64,000 nt of DNA from DSOI01 sp041394885 (GTDB lineage: Bacteria > Acidobacteriota > Terriglobia > Bryobacterales > Bryobacteraceae), in the NCBI GenBank assembly GCA_041394885.1, contig JAWKHI010000009.1, positions 1 through 64,000 of the forward strand, written 5' to 3'. A model generated the notes under the pieces. The model did not search any database, was not told the origin of the DNA, and was given only the letters and a program-made list of their open reading frames with translations. Made by a program: the position numbers and the translations under genes. Positions 54,391-64,000 of the stretch are shown here, piece after piece. The number at the start of each line of letters is the position of its first letter. Position 1 is the stretch's first letter.

Positions 54391-55410
54391 ATGCCCAATC
54401 GTTACTACGAGAAAGACGGAAATCTCGATTTCCTCAAGAACAAAACCGTGGCCATCGTCGGCTACGGCAGTCAGGGTCACGCCCATGCCCTCAACCTCCG
54501 CGATTCCGGCGCCAACGTGATCGTCGGTCTCTATGAGGGCAGCAAAAGCTGGGACAAAGCCAAAGACGCCGGTCTCAAAGTCATGACCGTCTCCGAAGCC
54601 GCCCAAGCCGCCGACATGACCATGCTGCTTGTCTCCGATCACATCCAGGCCGACATCTACGAGAAGGAAATCGCTCCTTCCATGGGCCCCGGCAAGACCC
54701 TGATGTTCGCTCATGGCTTCAACATCCACTTCGGCTTCATCAAGCCTCCAGCCGAAGTCGACGTGACCATGGTGGCCCCCAAAGCGCCCGGCCATCGCGT
54801 GCGTGAGTTGTTCACCGATGGGGTCGGCGTTCCCGCCCTTGTCGCCATTCACCAGGATGCCTCCGGCCAGGCCCTCCAGAACTCCCTCGCCTACGCCCTC
54901 GGCCTCGGCTGCCTCAAAGCGGGTGTAATTGAAACCACCTTCCGGGAGGAAACCGAAAGCGACCTGTTCGGCGAACAAGTCGTACTCTGCGGGGGAACCG
55001 CCGAACTGATTAAGGCCGGCTTCGAAACCCTTGTCAATGCTGGTTACGCGCCTGAAATCGCCTACTTCGAGTGCCTCCACGAACTTAAGCTCATCGTGGA
55101 CCTCATCTACGAAGGCGGCCTCAGTTACATGCGTTACTCGGTCTCAGACACAGCCGAGTGGGGCGACTACACCAGCGGGCCGCGAGTCATCAACGATCAA
55201 ACCCGCGCGGAAATGAAGAAGATCCTCGCCGAAATCCAGTCCGGTGAGTTCGCCAACAAGTGGATGGCCGAAAATCGCAATGGCCGCGGCAAGTTCCTCG
55301 CCATGCGCCAGCGTGATCAGGACCACCCCATTGAGGTCGTCGGTCGCCAACTGCGCGAAATGATGCCATTCTTGAAGAAGAAGAAAGAAGTAGGAGTACC
55401 CACCGCCTGA
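54391..55410 (+). CDS. ilvC: Ketol-acid reductoisomerase, class I
   Basis: The 339-aa enzyme isomerises and reduces acetolactate or acetohydroxybutyrate. The Rossmann motif is AIVGYGSQGHAHALNLRDSG. The cofactor loop GLYEGSKSWDKA has Glu49 where many NADPH enzymes carry a basic residue. Catalytic region: HGFNIHFGFI, APGHRVRELF, ETESDLFGEQVVLCGG, and the C-terminal knot domain YFECLHELKLIVDLIYEGG. Third gene of the ilv cluster. Confidence 0.96.
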   Translation: MPNRYYEKDGNLDFLKNKTVAIVGYGSQGHAHALNLRDSGANVIVGLYEGSKSWDKAKDAGLKVMTVSEAAQAADMTMLLVSDHIQADIYEKEIAPSMGPGKTLMFAHGFNIHFGFIKPPAEVDVTMVAPKAPGHRVRELFTDGVGVPALVAIHQDASGQALQNSLAYALGLGCLKAGVIETTFREETESDLFGEQVVLCGGTAELIKAGFETLVNAGYAPEIAYFECLHELKLIVDLIYEGGLSYMRYSVSDTAEWGDYTSGPRVINDQTRAEMKKILAEIQSGEFANKWMAENRNGRGKFLAMRQRDQDHPIEVVGRQLREMMPFLKKKKEVGVPTA

Positions 55411-55412
55411 AG

Positions 55413-55431
55413 GGCGGGCTTCAGGCCCGCC
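55413..55431. repeat. Short intergenic hairpin
   Basis: GGCGGGC (55413-55419), loop TTCAG, GCCCGCC (55425-55431) is a perfect 7-bp stem between ilvC and cimA. There is no T-run. It has the same design as 62614-62631. Confidence 0.55.
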
Positions 55432-55453
55432 ATAAAGCCGATCGGAAACCCAA

Positions 55454-57064
55454 ATGCGCATCCATACCTTCGATACGACCCTTCGTGACGGCACACAGGG
55501 TGAGGCCGTTTCCTTCTCCGTCGACGACAAACTCGTCATCGCGCAGAAGCTCGACGAACTCGGTATCGACTATATCGAAGGTGGTTGGCCGGGTTCCAAT
55601 CCCAAGGACAAAGAGTTCTTCGCCCGCGCGAAGGATCTCAAACTCACGCACGCTCGGCTAACCGCCTTCGGCGCCACTCGATTCGCCAAACACTCCGTCG
55701 AGACGGACCCGAGCGTGCAAGCTCTCGTTGAATCCAATACGCCCGTGGTTGCCATCTTCGGCAAATCCTGGGATCTCCACGTTCATCGTGCTCTCGGAAT
55801 CACTGAAGACGAGAATCGCAAAATCATATTCGAAACGGTTCGCTACCTCAAGGACCACGGCCGCGAAGTCGTCTACGATGCCGAACATTTCTTCGACGGC
55901 TTCGTCAACAATCAGGACTTCGCTCTGCGTACCCTCGAATCGGCCGTTGAAGCCGGCGCCGACGTGCTCTGCCTTTGCGATACCAACGGCGGCACGCTCA
56001 CGGGCCGTCTCGCCGAGATCGTCTCCCTCGTCCGCTCTCGCTTCGGCGGCGTCATCGGTATCCATTGCCACAACGATTCCGATGTCGCGGTCGCCAATAC
56101 GATCGCCGCCGTCCAGGCCGGCGCCACGCATGTGCAAGGTTGCATGAACGGATACGGCGAGCGATGCGGCAACGCAAACCTCGGTTCCGTCATCGCCAAC
56201 CTCGAACTCAAGCTTGGCTTCTCCACCATCGGCGCCGAAAACCTCCAGGCCCTCAATTCCACTGCCCGCCTTATTGCCGAACTGGCCAACCTCCCCGTGC
56301 CCAACGGGCAACCCTTCGTCGGCCCCTCCGCCTTCGCCCACAAAGGTGGCATCCATGTAAGCGCGGTGCTCAAGGACTCCGCCACCTACGAGCACATCCA
56401 GCCGGAGAAGGTCGGCAACCATCAGCGCGTTCTCCTCAGCGATCTCTCCGGGCGCGGCAATATCCTTTACAAACTTCGCCAGCACGGCCTCGAGGACCGC
56501 CTTTCCGAGCCCGCCCGCCGCGAACTTCTGGACCGGATCAAGCACCTTGAATACTTGGGCTACGAACTGGAAGCGGCCGAAGGAACCTTCGAGCTCCTCG
56601 TCCGGGAGGCCCTTCATCCCGGCGTCAATTTCTTCGAAGTGATCAATTTCGAGGTCACCACCAAAATGACCGGTGACCGCCCGTCGCTCACCACCGCCAC
56701 CGTGAACCTGAAGGCCCAGGACGGGGTGCACTCAGCCACCGCCTCCGGGCACGGCCCCGTCAACGCCCTCGATCTTTGTTTGCGTCAATGCCTCTCTGGT
56801 CTTTATCCTGACATTGCCCATGTCCGTCTCACTGACTACAAGGTCCGTGTTCTGGATTCGAAGAAGGGCACCGCTGCCAAGGTGCGCGTCCTGGTCGAAT
56901 GGTCGGATCACAAGCGTTCCTGGGCGACTGTCGGAGTCTCTGAAAACGTCATCGAGGCGTCCTGGCTGGCCCTGGTCGACGCCATTCGCCTCGAACTGAT
57001 GCGCATCACGGAAAAGGACGAATCCGTGCAGCACGCCCTCGAAGAATACGGCTGGGGCGTGTAA
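55454..57064 (+). CDS. cimA: (R)-Citramalate synthase
   Basis: The 536-aa enzyme of the isopropylmalate/citramalate/homocitrate synthase family condenses pyruvate with acetyl-CoA. N-terminal TIM barrel: FDTTLRDGTQGEAVSFS, the metal His-x-His GIHCHNDSDVAVANTI. C-terminal regulatory LeuA dimer-like domain with RPSLTTATVNLKAQDGVHS. The sequence (GRGNILYKLRQHGL) and the length match CimA rather than LeuA. In this cluster it supplies 2-oxobutyrate for isoleucine without threonine deaminase. Confidence 0.9.
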   Translation: MRIHTFDTTLRDGTQGEAVSFSVDDKLVIAQKLDELGIDYIEGGWPGSNPKDKEFFARAKDLKLTHARLTAFGATRFAKHSVETDPSVQALVESNTPVVAIFGKSWDLHVHRALGITEDENRKIIFETVRYLKDHGREVVYDAEHFFDGFVNNQDFALRTLESAVEAGADVLCLCDTNGGTLTGRLAEIVSLVRSRFGGVIGIHCHNDSDVAVANTIAAVQAGATHVQGCMNGYGERCGNANLGSVIANLELKLGFSTIGAENLQALNSTARLIAELANLPVPNGQPFVGPSAFAHKGGIHVSAVLKDSATYEHIQPEKVGNHQRVLLSDLSGRGNILYKLRQHGLEDRLSEPARRELLDRIKHLEYLGYELEAAEGTFELLVREALHPGVNFFEVINFEVTTKMTGDRPSLTTATVNLKAQDGVHSATASGHGPVNALDLCLRQCLSGLYPDIAHVRLTDYKVRVLDSKKGTAAKVRVLVEWSDHKRSWATVGVSENVIEASWLALVDAIRLELMRITEKDESVQHALEEYGWGV

Positions 57065-57090
57065 AGGGCTGGCTGCAGCGCGCCAACGCA

Positions 57091-57678
57091 TTGCGGCCAC
57101 GTCAGGTCGAAAAAGTGCCCAGCCGACACCTCTTCTCTCAGCACATACCACCCTTCACCCGGGTCATCGTGGTCGAAAGCGGCTCCCGCCATCTCCTCGA
57201 AGACCTTCTCCCCGGTATTTACGAGCACCACAGCGACACCCTCCAGTCGCTAGACCTGGTCACCTGCTACGCCGGCTTGCCCAAGTCCTTCGATTCGGAA
57301 AAAGGTGAGGTCTTTCGTGTTGCGGACTACGCCGGATCCCAAGGCCGGGCTCGTCTCTACCGCCGACTCATGGACCGCCAACCCGTCATCCTGGGCATCA
57401 TCTGCGCCGCCGAGCCCATCATGACCAAATGGAAATGGGCCCTCACGCTCAATGTGCCCGCAAAAACTTTCATCCTGAATGAAAACGGCGACTATTTCTG
57501 GCTCGACTATTCCAACTGGAAAACCATTCGCCACTTCGCGCTGTTTCGAGCCGGTCTGGCCGGCGCCGGCGCGGTCCGTCTGCTCGTCCGCATCGCCGCA
57601 TTTCCATTTACCCTCGCGTATCTGTTACTCTATGCTGCTGCGGTCCATCTCCGTAGGTTCGCAAGGCTAAAAACATGA
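57091..57678 (+). CDS. Hypothetical protein with C-terminal membrane helix
   Basis: The 195-aa protein starts at TTG 57091 or GTG 57115. A soluble region with FTRVIVVESGSRHLLEDLLPGIYEHHS and TFILNENGDYFWLDYSNW precedes two hydrophobic C-terminal segments (AGLAGAGAVRLLVRIAAFPFTLAYLLLYAAAV). The N-terminal part resembles a domain seen in acidobacterial hypotheticals near glycosyltransferases. The function is unknown. It overlaps the next gene by 4 bp. Confidence 0.65.
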   Translation: MRPRQVEKVPSRHLFSQHIPPFTRVIVVESGSRHLLEDLLPGIYEHHSDTLQSLDLVTCYAGLPKSFDSEKGEVFRVADYAGSQGRARLYRRLMDRQPVILGIICAAEPIMTKWKWALTLNVPAKTFILNENGDYFWLDYSNWKTIRHFALFRAGLAGAGAVRLLVRIAAFPFTLAYLLLYAAAVHLRRFARLKT

Positions 57679-58652
57679 AAGCTATCCTCGTTCATCAACC
57701 CGGCGGCCCTGAGGCCATGCAGCTCGAACAGGTCGCCAACCCGGTGCCCGGACCCGGTCAGGCTCTCGTACGCATCGCCGCCGCCGGAGTCAATTTCATC
57801 GACATCTATTTTCGTACCGGGCTCTACAAAGCCCCCGAGTCTCCCATCGCCATCGGCATGGAAGCCGCGGGTACCGTGGAGGCCGTCGGCCCAGACGTGT
57901 CCGGACTCGCCCCGGGTGATCGCGTCGCCTATGCCATGAATCGTGGATCGTACGCCGAATTCCACGTCGTCCCCGCCTGGCAGTTGGTCAAAGTGCCGGA
58001 CGCCCTGGATCTCAACCAGGCCGCCGCCGCCATGCTCCAGGGCATGACCGCGCACTACCTCTCCCACTCTACATGGCCCCTTAAGGCCGGTGACTCTTGC
58101 CTGATTCACGCCGCGGCGGGCGGCGTCGGACTTCTGCTAATCCAAATGGCCAAAATGCGCGGCGCTAACGTCATTGGAACCGTTTCCACCGCGGAAAAGG
58201 CGGCCAAGGCCAAAGCGGCCGGGGCGGACGACATCATTCTCTACACCGAAACCGACTTTGCCAAGGCCACCCGTAGCCTTACCAGTGGTCGCGGCGTCGA
58301 TGTCGTCTACGACTCCGTTGGTGCCTCCACCTTCGACGGCTCTCTCGATTCTCTCCGGCCGCGCGGACTCATGGTCTCCTACGGAAATGCCTCCGGCCCG
58401 GTTCCGCCTGTAGCTCCCCTGGTCCTGAACCAAAAAGGCTCGCTTTTCCTCACCCGGCCTACCCTCGCCCATCACTGCGCTGATCGCGAAGAGCTCACCT
58501 GGCGCGCCGGCGATGTTCTCTCCTGGATTGCGGATGGTAAGCTCACCCTCCACATCGACCAAATCTATCCCATGTCGGACGCCGCACAGGCCCACATCGA
58601 TCTTGCCGGTCGCAAGACCACCGGCAAACTCCTGCTCGACCCCTCGAAATGA
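57675..58652 (+). CDS. NADPH:quinone oxidoreductase, zinc-free MDR family
   Basis: The 325-aa protein shows MKAILVHQPGGPEAMQLEQV, the GROES-like fold and a Rossmann motif AAAGGVGLLLIQMAKMRGA. No zinc-binding cysteines are present, so it belongs to the quinone-reductase/zeta-crystallin group. It contains YLSHSTWPLKAGDSCLIHAAAGG. Likely reduces quinones or enals with NADPH. The stop overlaps the peptidase start (ATGA). Confidence 0.9.
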   Translation: MKAILVHQPGGPEAMQLEQVANPVPGPGQALVRIAAAGVNFIDIYFRTGLYKAPESPIAIGMEAAGTVEAVGPDVSGLAPGDRVAYAMNRGSYAEFHVVPAWQLVKVPDALDLNQAAAAMLQGMTAHYLSHSTWPLKAGDSCLIHAAAGGVGLLLIQMAKMRGANVIGTVSTAEKAAKAKAAGADDIILYTETDFAKATRSLTSGRGVDVVYDSVGASTFDGSLDSLRPRGLMVSYGNASGPVPPVAPLVLNQKGSLFLTRPTLAHHCADREELTWRAGDVLSWIADGKLTLHIDQIYPMSDAAQAHIDLAGRKTTGKLLLDPSK

Positions 58653-59629
58653 TTCCGGCGTCAGAATACGCGGAACGTCGGGCTCAGCTGGCCGTTCTTC
58701 TCGCCCTGCATCAAGTCGACGCGCTCGTCGTGACTTCGCTTCCGAGCGTCCGCTACCTGAGCGGTTTCACCGGATCGAATGCCATCGTTCTGCTCGAGCC
58801 CCACCGGGCGACCCTCTACACGGATCCGCGCTACGACATCCAGGCCCACGCGGAGACCAGTTGCCGGGTCAAGATTTCTCGAGGGCCAACCCATCAGGCG
58901 CTCCTTCCACGCCTTCGACGCTTGTCTTCCGTCGGTTTCGATCCGGCTCACCTCACCGTCTCGGTGCATGCGCCGTGGGCCGAAGCGGCCAAGCTGGCAC
59001 CCCTTCCGGGACTGGTGGAACAGCAGCGCATGGTGAAGTCCCAGGCGGAGATCGATCTGATCCGCCAGTCGGTGCGTATCAACTCACGTGCCTACGACGC
59101 GGCCCTGCGCCGCTGGAGACCGGGCGTCACAGAAGCGGATCTCGCCGCCGAAATCGATTACAGGCAGCGTAAGTTGGGTGCCGAGGGCCCTTCGTTTGAC
59201 CCCATCGTCGCCTCCGGCCCTCGGTCCGCTCTTCCCCATGCCCGCCCAAGTGCTGCTCCTATCGCCTCCGATGCGCTATTATTGATCGATATGGGTGCTC
59301 TCTATGAGGGCTACGCGAGTGACATGACTCGCGTCGTCTTCACTGGGAACCCAGGGCGTAAGATAAAGGACTTCTATCGACCGGTTCTCGATGCGCAGCT
59401 AGCCGCCATCGACGCCGTTCGTGCTGGCCAAACGGCTGCTGCTATTGATCGCGCCGCCAGGAGATCCCTTCAGGCCCACAAGCTGCATGAGCTTTTCACT
59501 CACTCAACCGGCCACGGTGTCGGGCTCGAAATTCACGAGGGGCCAGGTCTCCGCAAGACCGATCGGACCGTGCTCCGTTCTGGTATGGTCATCACCATCG
59601 AACCCGGTATCAGCAACGCATCCGTTTAA
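58649..59629 (+). CDS. M24-family Xaa-Pro peptidase, 3' end disrupted
   Basis: The 326-aa reading frame has an N-terminal creatinase-like domain (LVVTSLPSVRYLSGFTGSNA, TLYTDPRYDIQAHAE) and the pita-bread catalytic fold. Metal ligands are visible in LLLIDMGALYEGYASDMTR (Asp pair), HSTGHGVGLEIHEGPGL (His) and GMVITIEPGI (Glu). The last metal ligand (Glu of the family's RIED motif) is missing because the frame ends GISNASV and stops at 59629. The following bases, read across frames, still spell an RIRLEDIV-like stretch and PPKQLLAI, so the original gene ran to about 59698. See the finding on local indels. Confidence 0.75.
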   Translation: MIPASEYAERRAQLAVLLALHQVDALVVTSLPSVRYLSGFTGSNAIVLLEPHRATLYTDPRYDIQAHAETSCRVKISRGPTHQALLPRLRRLSSVGFDPAHLTVSVHAPWAEAAKLAPLPGLVEQQRMVKSQAEIDLIRQSVRINSRAYDAALRRWRPGVTEADLAAEIDYRQRKLGAEGPSFDPIVASGPRSALPHARPSAAPIASDALLLIDMGALYEGYASDMTRVVFTGNPGRKIKDFYRPVLDAQLAAIDAVRAGQTAAAIDRAARRSLQAHKLHELFTHSTGHGVGLEIHEGPGLRKTDRTVLRSGMVITIEPGISNASV

Positions 59630-60100
59630 GACATCGTTCCTGTTTGAGCTGCTTCGTGCGGATATCACGAGCCTCCGAAACAACTCTTAGCAATCTGACC
59701 CAATGACCATCGACGAAGTCAAACGGCTAATCGACCTCGTCAACGATAGCGGCATCGCCGAACTCCGAGTTGGACGGGGTCGTCCATCTTCAAACTCAGA
59801 GGCACGGTTGCCCCCGAGATCGTCCTCCATCCCTCCGCCAATCATTCTTCCGCCGTCCCGGCGCTACCGCGCCCATGGTCGGCGAAGCTGTTGATCGCCG
59901 TAACCTCGGACGCCAGTCTCGTCCTGGTCAAAGCCCCCATCGTCGGAACCTTCTACGAGAGGCGAGAGCCAGAGTTCCCGGCCTTCCGTCAAACCCACGG
60001 CGATCATATTCAGTCTGGCCAAGTTCTGTGCATCATCAGATCCATGAAGCTGATGAACGAGATCAGCCGAACAGGCTGAGATCATCGTCAGCCAGTCTCG

Positions 60101-61494
<1,394 letters not shown>

Positions 61495-61498
<4 letters not shown>

Positions 61499-62601
61499 AG
61501 ATTTCCAGCATCGAAACCGTAGCGATATCCATTCCGCTCCCCCAGCCAGTGAGCGACGCCGTTCGTCTCATCACCCACCGAGACCACTTCATCGTCTTCA
61601 TCACCACCGAAGACGGACTCACTGGATCCGGCTTCACCCTTGGCTACGATTCAAGCCTCGCCATGGTCTCCATGGCCGACACCATATTCAAGCCGATCCT
61701 CACCGGCGCCTCCATCGCCGACAGCGAGAGGATCTGGGCCGACATGTACCGTCAGTCCATCCAGGCCGGCCGCCGCGGAGCCGCCCTGCGCGCCATCAGC
61801 GCCATCGACATCGCCCTCTGGGACCTCCGCGGTCAATACGCTCGCATGCCCGTCATGGAGCTATGCGGCGTCTACTCCCGGCGCATGCGCTGCTATGCCA
61901 CCGGGGGCTATTTCCGTCCCGGCCAGACTCTCGACGAACTAGCCGCCGAGTACACCCGCTACGCGGAACTCGGCTTCACAGCCGCCAAGCTCAAGGTTGG
62001 AAAATTCTCGGCTGCCGAGGACGCTGCCCGGCTCGGTGCGATCCGCGAAGCCCTCGGCGACGACTTTGAAATCCTCCTCGACGCCAATGGTGGCTGGCCT
62101 GACGCCCCTACCGCCATCGCCGCCATGCACCGCCTCGAAGAGCACCGCCCATTCTGGATCGAAGAACCCGTTCGCGCCGACAACATTGCCGCCATGGCCC
62201 GCATCGCCGAGGCCATCCGGACCCCAGTTGCCACCGGTGAGCTCGAAGCCACTCGCTGGGCCTTTGCCGACCTTCTCCATCGACGCGCCGCCTCCATCCT
62301 CCAGCCCGATGCCACCGTGTGCGGAGGCGTCGGCGAGTGGCTCAAGATCGCCCACATGGCGGCGGCGTCAGACATCCCGATCGCTCCTCACTACAATTGG
62401 GATGTTCATACCCAGCTTTCGGCTACCATCCCCAACAATATCTTCATCGAGTACTTCGTCGAATCCACCCAGGTCAAAATGTTCGACGCAGTCCTCGAAA
62501 ACCCCATGTCGGCCCGGGATGGGTTCATAGAACCGCGTACGGATCCCGGTTTCGGCTGGCGCTTTTATCGCCAGAAACTCGACCAGTACCGCGTAGGCTA
62601 A
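61495..62601 (+). CDS. Mandelate racemase / muconate lactonizing enzyme family protein
   Basis: The 368-aa enolase-superfamily enzyme has an N-terminal capping domain and a C-terminal barrel. Signatures are ALWDLRGQYARMPV, the KxK-like motif KLKVG, the metal ligands DANGGW, the Glu of WIEEPV, GELEATRWA, LQPDATVCGGVGEW and the His-containing APHYNW. It is likely a sugar-acid dehydratase or epimerase; the substrate is unknown. It overlaps accC by 4 bp, and the Gfo/Idh/MocA gene follows, hinting at a sugar-acid pathway. Confidence 0.85.
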
Positions 62602-62613
62602 GCTTTACCTTGC

Positions 62614-62631
62614 GGCGGACTTCCGTCCGCC
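62614..62631. repeat. Short intergenic hairpin
   Basis: GGCGGAC (62614-62620), loop TTCC, GTCCGCC (62625-62631) is a perfect 7-bp stem. No T-run follows. Same design as the ilvC-cimA hairpin. Confidence 0.55.
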
Positions 62632-62664
62632 CGGCTGGCAACGGCCCGCGTCAGGTTTACCGAA

Positions 62665-63732
62665 ATGGAAAAGACTCTCCGCATCGCCCTCATCGGCCAA
62701 GGCTCCATGGGCCGCGCCCACTCCAACGCCTACCGGCAGGTGGCGTCCTTTTATGACCTCCCCTACGCTGTCGAGCAATCTATCCTGTGCGGACGCAACC
62801 CCGCTACTCTCACCGCGATGGCCCAACGGTGGGGTTGGCGCGAGACCGCGGCTGACTGGCGGGATGTCATCGCCCGCCCCGACATCGACATCGTCGACGT
62901 CGCTGTGCCCAACAGCCTCCACGCCGAGATTGCCATTGCCGCCGCCCAGGCCGGCAAGATCGTTTTCTGTGAAAAACCCCTCGCTAATTCAACGGTCGAA
63001 TCCGCGGCCATGCGCGACGCTGTCTCCAACCGCCCCAACATGGTCTGGTTCAATTACCGCCGTGTTCCCGCCATTCAACTCCTCCGGTCGATGATCGACG
63101 ACAATCGTATCGGCCCCATCTTCCACTTCCGGGCTTTCTATCTGCAGGAGTGGGGCAACGACCCTTCACGCCCGCCCAACTGGAAGACCGATAAGGCCAT
63201 CGCCGGATCCGGCGTCCTCGGCGACCTCATGTCCCATTCCCTCGATCTCGCCCTCTTTCTCAACGGACCGATCGCCACCGTCCAGGCCCTGCAACGCACC
63301 TTCTCCCGCGGCCGCGAAATTGATGATGCAACTCTCGTCCTCGCCCGCTTCGCCAATGGCAGCGTGGGGACCTTCGAGGCAACCCGCTACGCGACCGGTT
63401 GCCGCAATCGCAACGCCATCGAAATTCATGGTGAGAACGGAGCTGCTCGCTTCGATCTCGAAGACATGAACCGCCTCGAGTTCTTCGACGCCGCCCCGCC
63501 CAGGGAAGAACAAGGTTTTCGCAATCTCCTGGTCAGCGCAAACCGATACTGGAAGCCCGGACACATCGTCGGTTATGAGCACACCTTCATCTCCGCTCTC
63601 GGAGACTTTCTCCAAGCCCTCGCCGACAACGAACCCTTCGAGCCGGATTTCGAAAGCGGCCACCGCGTCCAACTCGTCATCGACGCCATCGCGCGTGCCG
63701 CCTCGTCGGGGTCAACGGTCGAGGTCCAGTAG
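62665..63732 (+). CDS. Gfo/Idh/MocA-family oxidoreductase
   Basis: The 355-aa protein has the Rossmann motif RIALIGQGSMGRAHSNAY, the NAD-binding segment IVDVAVPNSLHAEIAIAAA and the catalytic EKPLA (VFCEKPLANSTVESA). The C-terminal alpha/beta domain includes VLGDLMSHSLDLALFL. It oxidises or epimerises a sugar or inositol derivative with NAD(P). It is adjacent to the enolase-superfamily gene. The 3' end overlaps the convergent partial gene by 21 bp. Confidence 0.9.
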   Translation: MEKTLRIALIGQGSMGRAHSNAYRQVASFYDLPYAVEQSILCGRNPATLTAMAQRWGWRETAADWRDVIARPDIDIVDVAVPNSLHAEIAIAAAQAGKIVFCEKPLANSTVESAAMRDAVSNRPNMVWFNYRRVPAIQLLRSMIDDNRIGPIFHFRAFYLQEWGNDPSRPPNWKTDKAIAGSGVLGDLMSHSLDLALFLNGPIATVQALQRTFSRGREIDDATLVLARFANGSVGTFEATRYATGCRNRNAIEIHGENGAARFDLEDMNRLEFFDAAPPREEQGFRNLLVSANRYWKPGHIVGYEHTFISALGDFLQALADNEPFEPDFESGHRVQLVIDAIARAASSGSTVEVQ

Positions 63733-64000
63733 CGCCGCGGGGTTCGCCTTCACCATCTGTTCGATCTCAGCCACCGTCAATCCGGCGCCCCGTAGGCCCC
63801 TGAAAATCTCTTCCAGCCCGTCTGGATGCAGGGGATTTCCTTTCTGCCCCAAATCGCTCGACAGAATACAGTGCTCTACCCCAACGGCCTTCATCGCCCG
63901 CGCGTAGTTCTCGAACGAGACTGACTTCGTCGTCCCCACCATCGCGTTCCCAACGAACTCCACAAACGCTCCGAGGCTTGCCACCTCGCGCATCTGCGCC
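63712..64000 (-). CDS. TIM-barrel metal-dependent hydrolase (partial)
   Basis: The gene continues beyond the right edge. The visible C-terminal ~95 residues contain VEFVGNAMVGTT, HCILSSDLGQKGNPLHPDGLEEI (Asp in a metal-site-like position) and TVAEIEQMVKANPAALLDL, an ending typical of amidohydrolase/DUF6282-type barrels. The substrate is unknown. Confidence 0.7.
   Translation of the reverse strand, partial: AQMREVASLGAFVEFVGNAMVGTTKSVSFENYARAMKAVGVEHCILSSDLGQKGNPLHPDGLEEIFRGLRGAGLTVAEIEQMVKANPAALLDLDR

Overview
The window reads as a chromosomal segment of an acidobacterium close to Bryobacterales / 'Candidatus Solibacter'. The evidence is lineage-typical proteins: a Solibacter-type C-terminal domain at the left edge, an acidobacterial VWFA-domain protein, a duplicated orphan permease (ADOP), dense GC-rich packing, many 1-4 bp gene overlaps, and GTG/TTG starts.

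Layout. 0-7 kb: end of a secreted protein, queG (minus), a radical-SAM protein that looks like a tetraether/membrane-spanning lipid synthase (Tes), an ADOP permease and a higBA toxin-antitoxin pair (minus). 7-12 kb: secreted HMA protein, dnaG-rpoD, lexA. 12-25 kb: homoserine dehydrogenase, exported methyltransferase, FAD oxidoreductase plus thioesterase (minus), MoaD-MoaE fusion, VWFA protein, Hfq-like protein, inositol phosphatase, DUF362 protein, then cdaA-cdaR-glmM (c-di-AMP and cell wall). 25-34 kb: amino-acid permease, the translation cluster ffh-rpsP-khpA-rimM-trmD-rplS-rnhB, then lepB and manC. 33.8-36.3 kb (minus): argD and an endonuclease/exonuclease/phosphatase-family protein.

36.3-51.6 kb (minus): a compact phage-derived particle cluster with portal (frameshifted), scaffold, P22-like coat, connector-region genes, tail tube, tail-assembly chaperones with a textbook -1 programmed frameshift signal, a very short tape measure, two distal-tail-like paralogues, a hub with a four-cysteine site and a TIM-barrel tail protein. 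No terminase, integrase, lysis or regulatory gene is visible. The tail order and the miniature tape measure resemble a gene transfer agent (RcGTA) more than a full prophage. This is the most interesting part of the window.

52-57 kb: ilvB-ilvN-ilvC-cimA, so branched-chain amino acids, with isoleucine probably made through citramalate. 57-64 kb: a membrane-anchored hypothetical protein, a quinone oxidoreductase, M24 peptidase, accB-accC, an enolase-superfamily enzyme, a Gfo/Idh/MocA oxidoreductase and a partial hydrolase. Between about 59.60 and 60.17 kb the sequence carries several small indels that break the peptidase 3' end, accB and the accB/accC junction. This looks like local sequence error or recent decay.

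No rRNA, tRNA or CRISPR array was recognised.
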